DNA of 49,551 nucleotides from Cytophagales bacterium (GCA_019456305.1 VRUD01000018.1:1-49551); one strand, 5' to 3'. Counted from the stretch's first letter, positions 1-8,226 are shown. The notes: generated by a model not told the origin, from the sequence alone. Numbers and translations: made by a program.

Positions 1-146
1 TATAATGTAGATTTTTGTTTTGCGCACATATTCAGTCATTTACATTCGCATAAACAGCAAAATGTATAGATAATGCACATTATTGCACACTTATTTATCG
101 TAATTATAAGATATTCCACAATATTATAAAACAGAACCATTATTTT

Positions 147-1622
147 TTAATTCAATCTCAAATAAGCCAACAACCCATGCAGCCCTCCTTCACGTCCAAA
201 CCCGCTTTCTTTATAGCCGCCAAATGGTGAAGAAGGATCAAACTTGTTGTAGGTGTTTGCCCACACAACGCCAGCCCTCATCTGGCTGGTAGCTTTAAAT
301 ATCTTCGCCCCTTTGTCGGTCCACACACCGGCAGATAAGCCATAGGGGGTATTATTGGCTTTTTCCACCACTTCTTCCACCGTTCTGAAAGTTTGAACGG
401 CCAGTACCGGCCCGAAAATCTCTTCCTGTACAACCCTGTGCGACTGCGATGCATTCAGAAACAAGGTAGGCCTGCACCAGTAACCTTTATTGGGTAAAGA
501 GCAAGATGTTTGATACAACTCAACTCCTTCATCCAACCCAATTTTGAGGTACTTGTTGATCGTGTCTAATTGCATTTTAGAATTAATAGCTCCAATATCG
601 GTATTTTTATCCAACGGATCACCTACTATAAGCGTTTCCATCCTGTCCTTGAGCTTACGGATAACTGTATCAGCGATTGATTCCTGTACAAACAACCTGG
701 AGCCTGCACAGCACACATGTCCCTGGTTGAAGAAAATGCCGTTGATAATGCCTTCTACGGCCTGGTCAATGGCAGCGTCTTCAAAAATGATATTGGCAGC
801 TTTGCCTCCTAATTCCAGCGTAACCTTTTTGTTTGTTCCTGCAATCGCCTTTTGAATGATCTTACCCACTTCAGTGGAGCCCGTAAAGGCAATTTTATCA
901 ATATCGGGATGGTTAACGATGGCAGCGCCTGTTTTGCCTGCTCCTGTAATAATATTTACCACTCCCGGAGGCAGATCAGCTTCCTGGATAAGTTCAGCAA
1001 GCTTTAACGCAGTTAATGGCGTTGTTTCAGCAGGTTTTAACACTACGGTATTACCTGTTGCCAGGGCAGGAGCAATTTTCCATGCTGCCATCAATATTGG
1101 GAAATTCCAGGGAATGATCTGGCCGGCAACCCCGATTGATGCCGGCTTCCTTCCCGGGAAAGCATATTCCAATTTGTCTGCCCAACCGGCATAATAGAAA
1201 AAATGGCTGGCAGCTAACGGAACATCCACATCCCTTGATTCGCGGATCGCCTTCCCGCCATCCATGGATTCTATCACGGCAAACTCCCTTGCTCTTTCCT
1301 GGATCATGCGGGCTATGCGGTAGATGTATTTGCCTCTTTCTTTAGCCGGCATTTTAGACCAACTATTTTCGTAAGCATTCCGGGCAGCTTTAACGGCTTT
1401 ATTGACATCTTCCTCCGTAGCATCCGCCACCTCTGCTATTTTTTCTTCATTAGCCGGGTTGATCGTATCAAAATATTTGCCTCTGGCAGGCTTAACAAAT
1501 TTCCCGTTGATGAAAAGATCATACCTTTTTTTTAGCTTGATATGATCGGTTTGCTCGGGGGCAGGGGCGTAGCTCCAGCCGGTTTTGAAGTTTAGGGTTA
1601 AGTTGTTTTGTTTGTTATTCAT
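147..1622 (-). CDS. NAD(P)-dependent aldehyde dehydrogenase
   Basis: This 491-residue protein is a full-length member of the aldehyde dehydrogenase superfamily, which oxidises aldehydes to carboxylic acids in the cytoplasm. The oxyanion-hole Asn lies in PWNF (N173), the general base in LELGGK (E270) and the nucleophile in GHVCCAGSR; by alignment with human ALDH2 the catalytic cysteine is C304. The C-terminal GFGREGG block typical of the family is present. It is the last visible gene of a minus-strand series and starts 9 bp after the retropepsin-like gene. deoC lies about 600 bp upstream, so acetaldehyde from deoxyribose-phosphate cleavage is a reasonable substrate; that link is inferred from context. 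The family is certain; the substrate is not. Confidence 0.93.
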   Translation of the reverse strand: MNNKQNNLTLNFKTGWSYAPAPEQTDHIKLKKRYDLFINGKFVKPARGKYFDTINPANEEKIAEVADATEEDVNKAVKAARNAYENSWSKMPAKERGKYIYRIARMIQERAREFAVIESMDGGKAIRESRDVDVPLAASHFFYYAGWADKLEYAFPGRKPASIGVAGQIIPWNFPILMAAWKIAPALATGNTVVLKPAETTPLTALKLAELIQEADLPPGVVNIITGAGKTGAAIVNHPDIDKIAFTGSTEVGKIIQKAIAGTNKKVTLELGGKAANIIFEDAAIDQAVEGIINGIFFNQGHVCCAGSRLFVQESIADTVIRKLKDRMETLIVGDPLDKNTDIGAINSKMQLDTINKYLKIGLDEGVELYQTSCSLPNKGYWCRPTLFLNASQSHRVVQEEIFGPVLAVQTFRTVEEVVEKANNTPYGLSAGVWTDKGAKIFKATSQMRAGVVWANTYNKFDPSSPFGGYKESGFGREGGLHGLLAYLRLN

Positions 1623-1631
1623 GATTAATTT

Positions 1632-2018
1632 TTAAAAATTAGCAATTTCAACATCCTGGGGATCTAATCCGACTGTATAGTCTTCATTTTTAAGATCCAG
1701 CTTAATATCCCAGCCTTGCATAAAATCTACCCCAATGATCATTTCGCGGGGCATCTTATCAATGATATAGAAGAGGCCGCTTAGAAGTTTTCCTTTCATT
1801 TCAACTTCAATACCACAATAATTGCTGGCGGAGAAAGCTTCTTTGCCATTTACCCCATTAAAGATAATTGGTTTGTGCAGTTTTAATAAATGTTGAACAA
1901 CCTTATTAACAACATCTCTTCTAATAAGTGACCGGCCAGCACCGCTATCAAACAATGCTATGACATTGATTTTACCTTTATCTGCGTAAACAGGCAGGTT
2001 TTTTTCGATTTTTCCCAT
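1632..2018 (-). CDS. Retropepsin-like aspartic protease domain protein
   Basis: This 128-residue protein has the layout of a single-domain retroviral-type aspartic protease. The active-site loop reads FDSGAGRSLI, a Ser variant of the usual DTGA, near residues 24-33. A C-terminal MIIGVDFMQGW segment matches the hydrophobic-hydrophobic-Gly-x-Asp element that packs behind the active site. There is no signal peptide or membrane segment, so it should be cytoplasmic and, like its family, active only as a homodimer. It begins 8 bp after a tiny upstream ORF and ends 9 bp before the aldehyde dehydrogenase, which suggests co-transcription. Substrate and role are unknown. Proteins of this type also occur beside toxin-antitoxin remnants, and fragments of such genes lie just upstream here. 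Confidence 0.72.
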   Translation of the reverse strand: MGKIEKNLPVYADKGKINVIALFDSGAGRSLIRRDVVNKVVQHLLKLHKPIIFNGVNGKEAFSASNYCGIEVEMKGKLLSGLFYIIDKMPREMIIGVDFMQGWDIKLDLKNEDYTVGLDPQDVEIANF

Positions 2019-2026
2019 GGTATAAA

Positions 2027-2122
2027 TTATTTAGGAAATGAAACGGTAAAGTGGTTATTTTCTTTTTTAATATCTGCAATATATTTTTGTACAAACATTT
2101 TTTTCAATTCTTTGCCTGACAT
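2027..2122 (-). CDS. Small ORF (31 residues), unknown
   Basis: A 31-codon ATG-initiated frame (MSGKELKKMFVQ...) ends 8 bp before the retropepsin-like gene and reads in the same direction. It is Lys-rich with a short amphipathic start and has no recognised domain. Its tight spacing to the next gene is the main reason to consider it real. It could be the N-terminal stub of a decayed gene, as seems to be the case for the HEPN-like fragment just upstream. No Shine-Dalgarno sequence is visible, which is normal in Bacteroidota. Confidence 0.3.
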   Translation of the reverse strand: MSGKELKKMFVQKYIADIKKENNHFTVSFPK

Positions 2123-2154
2123 AATTCAACGTAAAAAGCAACCTAAAAGTTAAA

Positions 2155-2217
2155 TTATTTTCTATTTGAATCTGCTCCTTTTACCCAATACTGAATTTGT
2201 TTATCTACGTTAATCAT
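2155..2217 (-). pseudogene. HEPN-domain N-terminal fragment (20 residues)
   Basis: A 20-codon frame beginning MINVDKQIQYWVKGAD overlaps the last bases of deoC and stops early. The sequence resembles the first helix of HEPN-domain proteins, whose N-termini commonly read like a short charged lead, then YW and a small-residue/acidic stretch. The rest of a HEPN domain (about 100 residues with an RxxxxH motif) is missing; the bases that follow do not continue it in any frame checked. It looks like the stump left by a deletion. The assignment rests on a short match and is tentative. Confidence 0.3.
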
Positions 2218-3205
2218 TCGAAAAATAATCCAATGACTGATAATTTCCCGTTCTCTCTTTCACTATCTGCATCAACACATCATTTGCCAGCCTGCTTGCA
2301 CCGAAACGGAACCAATCTGGTGAGAGCCAGGCACTGCCCAATGTTTCTTTCACCATCACTAAATAATGTAACGCCAGCTTTGCTTTGGAAATACCGCCTG
2401 CAGGTTTCATGCCCACCATCCTACCCGTTTCATAATAAAAATCCCGTATGGCTTCCAGCATGACCAGGGTAACGGGCATTGTTGCTGCAGGGGTGATCTT
2501 GCCGGTGGATGTTTTGATAAAATCTGCACCGGCATGCATGGCGATCTCGCTTGCTTTCCGTACGTTATCCAGGGTAGAAAGTTCGCCGGTTTCCAGGATC
2601 ACCTTTAAATGGGCTTTACCGCATGCTTCCTTTATTACTGCAATTTCGTCAAACACATAATTGTATTCTCCTTTCAAAAATTTACCCCTTGAAATGACCA
2701 TGTCCACTTCATCGGCCCCTTCCTGCACGGCAAATTTTGTATCGGCAATTTTTACCTCCAATGGCGCCTGCCCGCTTGGAAATGCCGTGGCAACTGAGGC
2801 CACTTTGATGGCGCTGCCTTTCAATGCGGCTTTTGCCACCCTGACAAGCGTAGCATAAACACAGATTGCAGCTACTGATGGCAGGTCATCCAAAGCATCA
2901 TGCAAATGCATGGCTTTATAGCACAATTGTTTCACTTTGCCGGGACTATCCATGCCTTCCAGCGTTGTAAGATCAATCATGCTCAGCACCAGCTTCAGCC
3001 CGGCTATCTTGGAATCTTTTTTTATGCTGCGCTTTGAAAACCTTGCCGCGCGTTCTTCTATACCTACCTGGTCTATGCGGGTGGTATTGGATAAAGCCCC
3101 CCTAAATCCCCCCAAAGGGGGGACTTTGCCATCGCTTTTGCCATGGGGTAGTTCAGATACTTTCATATTTTCTGTTGATTTATACGTTAAAATTTCTATG
3201 ATCAA
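2210..3205 (-). CDS. deoC: Deoxyribose-phosphate aldolase
   Basis: This class I aldolase (331 residues as drawn) cleaves 2-deoxyribose-5-phosphate to glyceraldehyde-3-phosphate and acetaldehyde in deoxynucleoside catabolism. The Schiff-base lysine is K231 in ADFIKTSTGK. The partner lysine is K267 in GMKPAGGIS, and the acid/base Asp is D168 in EVDMVISRGK. It is the long form common in Bacteroidota, with about 70 residues before the barrel. The start is uncertain: ATG at 3205 or ATG at 3166 (MKVSELPHG). The leader between either start and the conserved TTRIDQVGIEERAARF region contains a palindromic repeat translated as KVPPLGGFRG, which looks like an insertion. It lies 22 bp after the upstream outer-membrane-type gene. 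The aldehyde dehydrogenase downstream fits as the enzyme that removes acetaldehyde. Confidence 0.95.
   Translation of the reverse strand: MIIEILTYKSTENMKVSELPHGKSDGKVPPLGGFRGALSNTTRIDQVGIEERAARFSKRSIKKDSKIAGLKLVLSMIDLTTLEGMDSPGKVKQLCYKAMHLHDALDDLPSVAAICVYATLVRVAKAALKGSAIKVASVATAFPSGQAPLEVKIADTKFAVQEGADEVDMVISRGKFLKGEYNYVFDEIAVIKEACGKAHLKVILETGELSTLDNVRKASEIAMHAGADFIKTSTGKITPAATMPVTLVMLEAIRDFYYETGRMVGMKPAGGISKAKLALHYLVMVKETLGSAWLSPDWFRFGASRLANDVLMQIVKERTGNYQSLDYFSND
3093..3127. repeat. Palindromic repeat inside the deoC leader
   Basis: A hairpin of six C (3108-3113), AAA and six G (3117-3122) is flanked by AAAGCCCCCCTAAAT and ACTTT. It is translated in frame within deoC as roughly residues 27-38 (KVPPLGGFRGAL). 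The layout resembles a dispersed repeat that, to my knowledge, recurs in many Bacteroidota genomes both between and inside genes. It falls in the non-conserved N-terminal leader, where an insertion would do little harm. Confidence 0.7.
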
Positions 3206-3227
3206 ACTTCCATTCTATTTCTTTGCA

Positions 3228-3902
3228 CTAAAACAACCCCATACATCCATAGCAGCCCAGGCACTTTCCTTTATCAACACCGCTTTTAGTGCTTAGTAAT
3301 TGAAGCATTGGCTTCAAAAATATTTTTATTTTAACAATATAGATTGGTGCATTAAACTCACTTTTAACGATCGTTTCTTTTGTCAGCATCCTTCTATAAC
3401 CTAATCCTCCTCCAATTCCCAGCCAGGTAAAAAATTTGTAATAACCAGTCAATGAAAATGTAACAACTCCTACTGATTTATCGAAAAGAACCTTACCCGT
3501 TTCGACTTTATATGCTTTAATGCCACCTAACCCAAACTGTAAGGGTAAACTTATTTCTCCTCGTTTTTCTTTAAAAATTAAAAATTCCCAGTAGGGGCCT
3601 AAATAGTTAAACTCAATTTCAACAGTATCTTTTTTAGTTTTAAAACTTTTCAGGAAATAAAATCCCAGCCCGGCTCTTATTTTCCCCTCATACTCCAATC
3701 CGAGCTTTATCCCTCCCATTTTTGCTTTTTGATCAGTAATAAATGATTTTCTACCGTCAGTAGCAATGATAAATTTCATTGCGCTGATTGGTTCAGCAGT
3801 ATCCTTCTTAATATTTATGGGTGTACTATATTCTACGTCTTGTGTAAAAGCTGCTTTATATTGAAACACTAAAACCAGTGCTACTGTGATTAATCGTTTC
3901 AT
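3228..3902 (-). CDS. Outer-membrane beta-barrel-type protein, unknown function
   Basis: A 224-residue protein with an N-terminal signal peptide (MKRLITVALVLVFQYKAAFTQ) followed by alternating polar/hydrophobic segments rich in Gly and aromatic residues. Examples are LEYEGKIRAGLGFYF and GIGGGLGYRRMLT, as in small 8-strand outer-membrane barrels. It ends in Phe, typical of barrel C-termini. The last 20 residues are odd: a Cys- and Gly-rich tail (KGKCLGCYGCMGLF) follows the final predicted strand and may come from an inserted repeat. The gene sits 90 bp after the threonine dehydrogenase and 22 bp before deoC. Export and barrel type are inferred from composition; no specific function is recognised. 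Confidence 0.6.
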   Translation of the reverse strand: MKRLITVALVLVFQYKAAFTQDVEYSTPINIKKDTAEPISAMKFIIATDGRKSFITDQKAKMGGIKLGLEYEGKIRAGLGFYFLKSFKTKKDTVEIEFNYLGPYWEFLIFKEKRGEISLPLQFGLGGIKAYKVETGKVLFDKSVGVVTFSLTGYYKFFTWLGIGGGLGYRRMLTKETIVKSEFNAPIYIVKIKIFLKPMLQLLSTKSGVDKGKCLGCYGCMGLF

Positions 3903-3992
3903 GGGCGTAAGTATTGGTAGTTGGCTATTAGATATTGGATAATATCAAAAATAAAAATCAATTATCAAATATACAACATCCAAATTACAAAA

Positions 3993-4940
3993 TTACTTCA
4001 TTTCCAAATTATCAATCATATCCTTTGTCATTTTCACCAAATCATATTCATGCTGCCAGCCCCAGTCATTTCTGGCTGCAGTGTCATCAATGCTCTTAGG
4101 CCAGGAGTCTGCGATCTGCTGTCTGAAGTCTGGTTTATAGGAAATGGTAAAAGCGGGTATATGTTTTTTTATCTCATCTGCAAGTTGTTTGGGTGAGAAA
4201 TTAACGGCAGTTATGTTATAGGCAGAACGGACCTTTACTTTTTCTTTATTTACCCCCATCAAGTCTATAGTTGCTTTAATTGCGTCTGGCATATACATCA
4301 TTGGCAGGAAAGTATCCTCTGAAAGCGGGCATTCAAAGTGCTCGTTATTTGTAGCCTTATGGAAAATATCTACCGCATAATCAGTGGTTCCCCCTCCTGG
4401 CAGTGCTTTATAACCGATCAGACCGGGATAGCGTAAGCTTCTTACATCCACTCCGTATTTTTTAAAATAATATTCACACCATCGCTCTCCTGCCAGCTTG
4501 CTTATACCATAGACAGTAGCAGGTTCCATGATAGTGCTTTGTGGTGTATTATCCTTTGGTGTGTTGGGTCCGAATACGGCAATAGAGCTTGGCCAGTAAA
4601 TTTTTTTCAGCTTTTTCTCCTTTGCGGCATCCAGTACATTGATCAACCCGTCAATATTCAATTTCCAGGCAAATTTTGGCCTGTTTTCCCCGCTTGCTGA
4701 TAAAATAGCTGCAAGATGATATATATGCGTGATCTGATACCGGTCAATGATTGCATTGAGCCGGTCAGCATCCAAAACATCAAGTATTTCAAATATTCCC
4801 GATTCGGTTATCAGCTGCTTTGATTGTATAATATCAGATGCTATTACGTTATCAACGCCATAAACATCTCTGAAACAGATGGTTAGTGCGGTGCCTATCT
4901 GCCCGCAAGCTCCGATGATCAAAATTTTTTCCTGGCTCAC
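3993..4940 (-). CDS. tdh: L-threonine 3-dehydrogenase, SDR/epimerase type
   Basis: This 315-residue NAD-dependent enzyme of the extended short-chain dehydrogenase family carries the Rossmann motif GACGQIG (residues 10-16) at the very N-terminus. The catalytic YxxxK is YGISK (Y145, K149), preceded by a Ser in WPSSIAVFG. The sequence closely resembles the Flavobacterium-type threonine dehydrogenases, which oxidise L-threonine to 2-amino-3-oxobutyrate, and differs from the zinc-dependent E. coli Tdh. The start is GTG; no ATG lies upstream in frame, and GTG gives the N-terminal length usual for the family. The partner lyase (kbl) is not in the window. A nested palindromic repeat begins 16 bp upstream of the start codon. 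Confidence 0.86.
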   Translation of the reverse strand: MSQEKILIIGACGQIGTALTICFRDVYGVDNVIASDIIQSKQLITESGIFEILDVLDADRLNAIIDRYQITHIYHLAAILSASGENRPKFAWKLNIDGLINVLDAAKEKKLKKIYWPSSIAVFGPNTPKDNTPQSTIMEPATVYGISKLAGERWCEYYFKKYGVDVRSLRYPGLIGYKALPGGGTTDYAVDIFHKATNNEHFECPLSEDTFLPMMYMPDAIKATIDLMGVNKEKVKVRSAYNITAVNFSPKQLADEIKKHIPAFTISYKPDFRQQIADSWPKSIDDTAARNDWGWQHEYDLVKMTKDMIDNLEMK

Positions 4941-4956
4941 AAAAGTTGTCTTTTTT

Positions 4957-5067
4957 TGCCACTAAATCTCTAAAGCGCTAAATCCCACTAAAGAAATTGA
5001 CAATTGACAGTAGACAATTGACAATATGCCTGCTGTCAATTGTCAATTGTCTACTGATTTAGTGGCA
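4957..5067. repeat. Nested inverted repeat between tdh and the metalloprotease gene
   Basis: Two inverted repeats are nested. The outer arms TGCCACTAAATC (4957-4968) and GATTTAGTGGCA (5056-5067) are a perfect 12-bp match. The inner arms CAGTAGACAATTGACA (5008-5023) and TGTCAATTGTCTACTG (5041-5056) are a perfect 16-bp match. The outer motif recurs inside the MITE-like element at 14295-14389. A variant of the inner motif is used as coding sequence in the metalloprotease signal peptide at 7646-7680. The hairpin could end transcription of the metalloprotease gene, whose stop codon is only 7 bp away. Confidence 0.75.
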
Positions 5068-5073
5068 TAATTT

Positions 5074-7722
5074 TTACTTCTTTATATCCAACGCTTTTTT
5101 AATTAAAAACAAAATATGTTCACGATGAGCTTTTGTTACCGTATTTGTAAATTCGGCAGCAGATAACGTAACTTTGATCTGATTTAAATGAAAAAGGGCT
5201 AAGGATTGTGATATATTGTCGTATTGAGATTTCTTGCCACTGGTACCCGGGATGATGTTAATTAGGCGTTCAATGTATTCAATCTGCAGATTTTGCCTGA
5301 AAGAATTCACTACAGTGCCCTTGTCATCTCTAAATATGGCTTTTGTAAGATCATACATATATTCAGATAGCTTGTATTTGTTGCCATATAACTCAGAGTC
5401 AGTTATTCTTTTTAGTACATTCGGATGCAAAAGATGGTTTAAGATATCTTTCTGAATATTTAAGATCCTTTCGTGGATCCTGGGGTCTTCATTTTTTCCG
5501 AAATGATTGAACCCCCTCCTTTGTATTTGCAGATAATTATATAAATCAGCGGGGAAATTGAATGCATCTATACCAAATGCATATTTTGACAAAGCATTCA
5601 TAGCTCTTTTTTGCTCTTCATAGCTTACCGGTGTAAAGGGTTTGGAAGCGCCCTGCTGTCCTACCATAGCACGGTCAATATATACACCTCCTATATATCT
5701 TGAGATCACTTTCGCAGCAACATAATATTCGCGTGTCAGGATCAGGTAAGCGCTTCTCAATTCATGATAAGACTGCCCCTCAGTACTGTATTTTTCTTTA
5801 AGGTTTGAGAAAATGTTGTTGACTAATTTTATCCGGTCTATGGCATAGGTAATAGCATCACCAGACATATCCCCGATCATTATTTTTGGATCTATACCGG
5901 AACCAGGGCTGCGCATATCATCAGCATCATTGCCAAATGCCAGCATCGGATCAGTAGAGCGTGACAGGATACTATCTAATCGCTGCTTTTCTGCTTCCGG
6001 GTCATCTAATGCTTCAGAATAACCGTATAGAATCGCCCATTTGTCATAGGGTCCTGGTTTAACATCATAATAAAGCCCCTGTTTCTCTTTATCAAGGGCA
6101 ATATTCACAGGTGAATAATCCATTACAGAACCGGTAAGCCCGATCTCTAATGTTAAATTTCTATCGTTTATTTGTTGGGGTGAATGAAGCTGGCTGGCTT
6201 TCATGTTATGGTTCAGGCCAAAAGTATGGCCCAATTCATGCAAAATCAGGGCATATAATGACTGTTTAACCAATTCTTTATTTTCCATTTCTGACAGATC
6301 ATTCGCCTTCAGTGCACAGATCCCGAATAGCTTTTCCTGATGTAAGAAATCACCAAAAGAGCAGTATGCCAGCCCTCCTTTAACTCCGGGGATAATATCT
6401 TCCCCTTCCTGACCTGTGGTGGAGAGGGGGCCAGGGGGCGAGGTGGACACGCTTTCAAAAAGTTTTTCATACTTGAAACGATTGGTCATATAAATAAATT
6501 CCAGCATAATATCAGCGCCCAGGATCTGCCCTGTTCTCGGGTTGACAAAGCTGGGGCCGTATCCTCCAAAGGGAGGATTGGGTGATGAAGTCCATCTCAG
6601 AACATTATACCTGATATCACCCGCATCCCAGGTTGCATCATCAGGCTGGATCTTTACCTCGATTGCATTTAAAAAGCCTGCTGCTTCAAAAGCTTCGTTC
6701 CATGCAAGGGCAGCTTCCTTAATTATATCTCTGAACTCGTTCGGTGTTGTTTTTTCAATCCACCAAACTATCGGTTCAACCGGTACAGAGAGGTCTGCTT
6801 TTTTACGCTTTTTTTCCAGATGCCACCTGTGGACCAGGTCCCTGTAAGGTGTGGCGCTCACTGAGGTCATATTATCCACCTGACTGGTGAAATATCCCAC
6901 ACGCGGATCATCAAATCTGGGTACAAAGTTGTTTTGAGGCACTTCTAAGAGACTATGCTGGATTTTAACACTCACAAAGCGAGCATCCGTAACAGCTTTA
7001 CGACCGTAATTTACAGGATAAAAATTTTCATAAACGTATTCTACAACGATATCGGTATTCATTGGATAGTTTTTTATCCTGACATATTTGGTTTTTCCCT
7101 TGCTCAGCTTACCTAAATTAAAGCGTGTAGCCGCTTGTTTGTCTTTTGGATTTGGAGAAGGCTTGACCTGCTGCATACTCTCTTTGAGAAAAATATCATC
7201 TGCTTTGATCAGAAACTCTGTTTTGTTCTTGTTTTCTCCAACAATTATTTGATTTGCAAGAATAGCCCTGTTAATATTGGCGTCAGCAGCCCGGCTTAAT
7301 GGATTTTTTTCATCAAAATAATAGCCGGTATTTTCCAAAATAAATTCGATCTTGTTAAAGTACTTTTTTATCCTGAATATTTTTGCTCCCCTGTAAGCCC
7401 CCCTGAAATGCCGTGCATCCAGAATACCTTCCACGGTGTGGCTGAAATAAATATACTCCTTATTTAATTCATCTTTATGAATTAACATATAGAGTATTCC
7501 ATTTGTCGTGTCCTGATACAACGTAAACAGACCTTCATATTTCCTGCATGGCTTTGTTATCGATTTTATCGATTTTATTGTTTCCTTCTTTTTATTTTTG
7601 GCAGCTTCAATGATCTGTTCTTTGATTGATTTCTGGGCAAATGAAACAGTAGACAGCAGACAGTTGACAGTTGACAATAAAACCAATGCTACAATAACAG
7701 ATAAAATTCTTTTATTGACCAT
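5074..7722 (-). CDS. Secreted zinc metalloprotease, metzincin type (DUF5117 family)
   Basis: This 882-residue exported protein belongs to the large Bacteroidota metalloproteases with DUF5117/DUF5118-type regions. The zinc site is a full metzincin motif, HELGHTFGLNH, with ligands H495, H499 and H505 and catalytic E496. The Met-turn region follows at about residue 525 (GSVMDYSPVNIA). Start choice: translation can be extended 32 codons upstream, but ATG at 7722 (MVNKRILSVIVALV) begins a normal signal peptide and lies just downstream of a good promoter. Two in-frame repeat insertions are visible: one forms the signal-peptide core (LLSTVNCLLSTVS), and one adds TSPPGPLSTTGQEGED at about residues 423-441 in a surface region. 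The protein should act in the periplasm or outside the cell; its substrate is unknown. Confidence 0.88.
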   Translation of the reverse strand: MVNKRILSVIVALVLLSTVNCLLSTVSFAQKSIKEQIIEAAKNKKKETIKSIKSITKPCRKYEGLFTLYQDTTNGILYMLIHKDELNKEYIYFSHTVEGILDARHFRGAYRGAKIFRIKKYFNKIEFILENTGYYFDEKNPLSRAADANINRAILANQIIVGENKNKTEFLIKADDIFLKESMQQVKPSPNPKDKQAATRFNLGKLSKGKTKYVRIKNYPMNTDIVVEYVYENFYPVNYGRKAVTDARFVSVKIQHSLLEVPQNNFVPRFDDPRVGYFTSQVDNMTSVSATPYRDLVHRWHLEKKRKKADLSVPVEPIVWWIEKTTPNEFRDIIKEAALAWNEAFEAAGFLNAIEVKIQPDDATWDAGDIRYNVLRWTSSPNPPFGGYGPSFVNPRTGQILGADIMLEFIYMTNRFKYEKLFESVSTSPPGPLSTTGQEGEDIIPGVKGGLAYCSFGDFLHQEKLFGICALKANDLSEMENKELVKQSLYALILHELGHTFGLNHNMKASQLHSPQQINDRNLTLEIGLTGSVMDYSPVNIALDKEKQGLYYDVKPGPYDKWAILYGYSEALDDPEAEKQRLDSILSRSTDPMLAFGNDADDMRSPGSGIDPKIMIGDMSGDAITYAIDRIKLVNNIFSNLKEKYSTEGQSYHELRSAYLILTREYYVAAKVISRYIGGVYIDRAMVGQQGASKPFTPVSYEEQKRAMNALSKYAFGIDAFNFPADLYNYLQIQRRGFNHFGKNEDPRIHERILNIQKDILNHLLHPNVLKRITDSELYGNKYKLSEYMYDLTKAIFRDDKGTVVNSFRQNLQIEYIERLINIIPGTSGKKSQYDNISQSLALFHLNQIKVTLSAAEFTNTVTKAHREHILFLIKKALDIKK
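6399..6452. repeat. In-frame G/C-rich repeat in the metalloprotease gene
   Basis: A G/C-rich segment with GGAGAGGGGGCCAGGGGGCG at its core interrupts an otherwise AT-rich gene. On the coding strand it reads CGCCCCCTGGCCCCCTCTCC and is translated TSPPGPLSTTGQEGED. It separates family-like sequence ending FKYEKLFES from sequence starting IIPGVKGGLAYCSFGD. The abrupt change of base composition and low-complexity translation suggest an inserted dispersed repeat. Confidence 0.6.
7646..7680. repeat. ACAGT/TTGACAG repeat used as signal-peptide core
   Basis: Tandem copies of the motif ACAGTAGACAGCAGACAGTT / GACAGTTGACAATA lie inside the 5' end of the metalloprotease gene. On the minus strand they read TTGTCAACTGTCAACTGTC and are translated as the hydrophobic LLSTVNCLLSTVS. 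The same family of repeats appears outside genes at 5000-5056 and about 21828-21855. Confidence 0.6.
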
Positions 7723-7744
7723 AATAAAAAATTTTGTTAAAGCA

Positions 7745-7777
7745 CAAATATAGTATTTTTTAGTAAAAAAAGAACAA
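7745..7777 (-). promoter_or_regulatory. Bacteroidota-type promoter for the metalloprotease gene
   Basis: On the minus strand, TTG (7777-7775) is followed after 22 bases by TATATTTG (7752-7745), an exact match to the TAnnTTTG -7 box. The spacing is at the long end of the accepted range. It is about 22 bp upstream of the ATG at 7722 and supports that start over the longer frame, which would begin upstream of the promoter. Confidence 0.6.
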
Positions 7778-7903
7778 TGAAATAAAAACCAAAATTTACA
7801 AAAATCTGAAATCCACAACTGTATTGTTAAAATTAATAATTAATCCATTTTTGCAATTATAATGTTTAACATATTTTGAGCAAACATAACAATAATTTAT
7901 GTG

Positions 7904-7939
7904 CCCCGCACATAAATTTTATGTGCGGGGTGTGCGGGG
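7904..7939. repeat. REP-like perfect palindrome
   Basis: CCCCGCACATAAA (7904-7916) and TTTATGTGCGGGG (7918-7930) form a perfect 13-bp inverted repeat around one base. A further copy of the arm end, TGTGCGGGG, follows directly at 7931-7939. It lies 27 bp upstream of a transposase-like coding remnant, the arrangement expected of a REP sequence beside its RAYT (REP-associated tyrosine transposase). Confidence 0.7.
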
Positions 7940-7965
7940 TTATGGTATTCTTTTCATTCTTTTAA

Positions 7966-8139
7966 AAAAATATTCCTGTAGTTATAAACGATGAACACCT
8001 GGTACAAATCCGTACGTACATCAAAAACAATCCCGAAAAATGGAAAGATGATGAACATTACAAATATTCATTAAATCCTAAAATCTTAATTAGATTTGTT
8101 TGGCAAGCCGATGTTTTAGTGTTTTTAAAGAAAATATGA
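7966..8139 (+). pseudogene. REP-associated (IS200-like) transposase, C-terminal remnant
   Basis: A start-less open frame encodes about 57 residues, including VINDEHLVQIRTYIKNNPEKW, which resembles the C-terminal signature of RAYT/IS200-family transposases (a YIxxNPxKW motif). It ends at TGA 8137-8139. The catalytic HUH motif and tyrosine region that should precede it are absent, and a TAA at 7963 closes the frame upstream, so only the tail survives. The downstream part, YSLNPKILIRFVWQADVLVF, has no clear match. It lies between a REP palindrome and a toxin-antitoxin pair. Confidence 0.65.
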
Positions 8140-8214
8140 GATTTTATCAGGTTTTTTAGTAATTGTGTATTATATTGCAGTGTTTTTTTCAAATCACAAG
8201 GCACCTGGTCTCAA

Positions 8215-8226
8215 AAAGCCGGCTTT
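8215..8226. promoter_or_regulatory. Perfect 12-bp palindrome upstream of the toxin-antitoxin pair
   Basis: AAAGCCGGCTTT is a perfect palindrome 43 bp before the antitoxin start codon. A TATCTTTG sequence matching the -7 consensus TAnnTTTG follows at about 8239-8246, without a clear TTG at the right distance upstream. Type II antitoxins usually bind palindromes at their own promoter, so this is a candidate operator. It could equally be part of a dispersed repeat. Confidence 0.35.
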
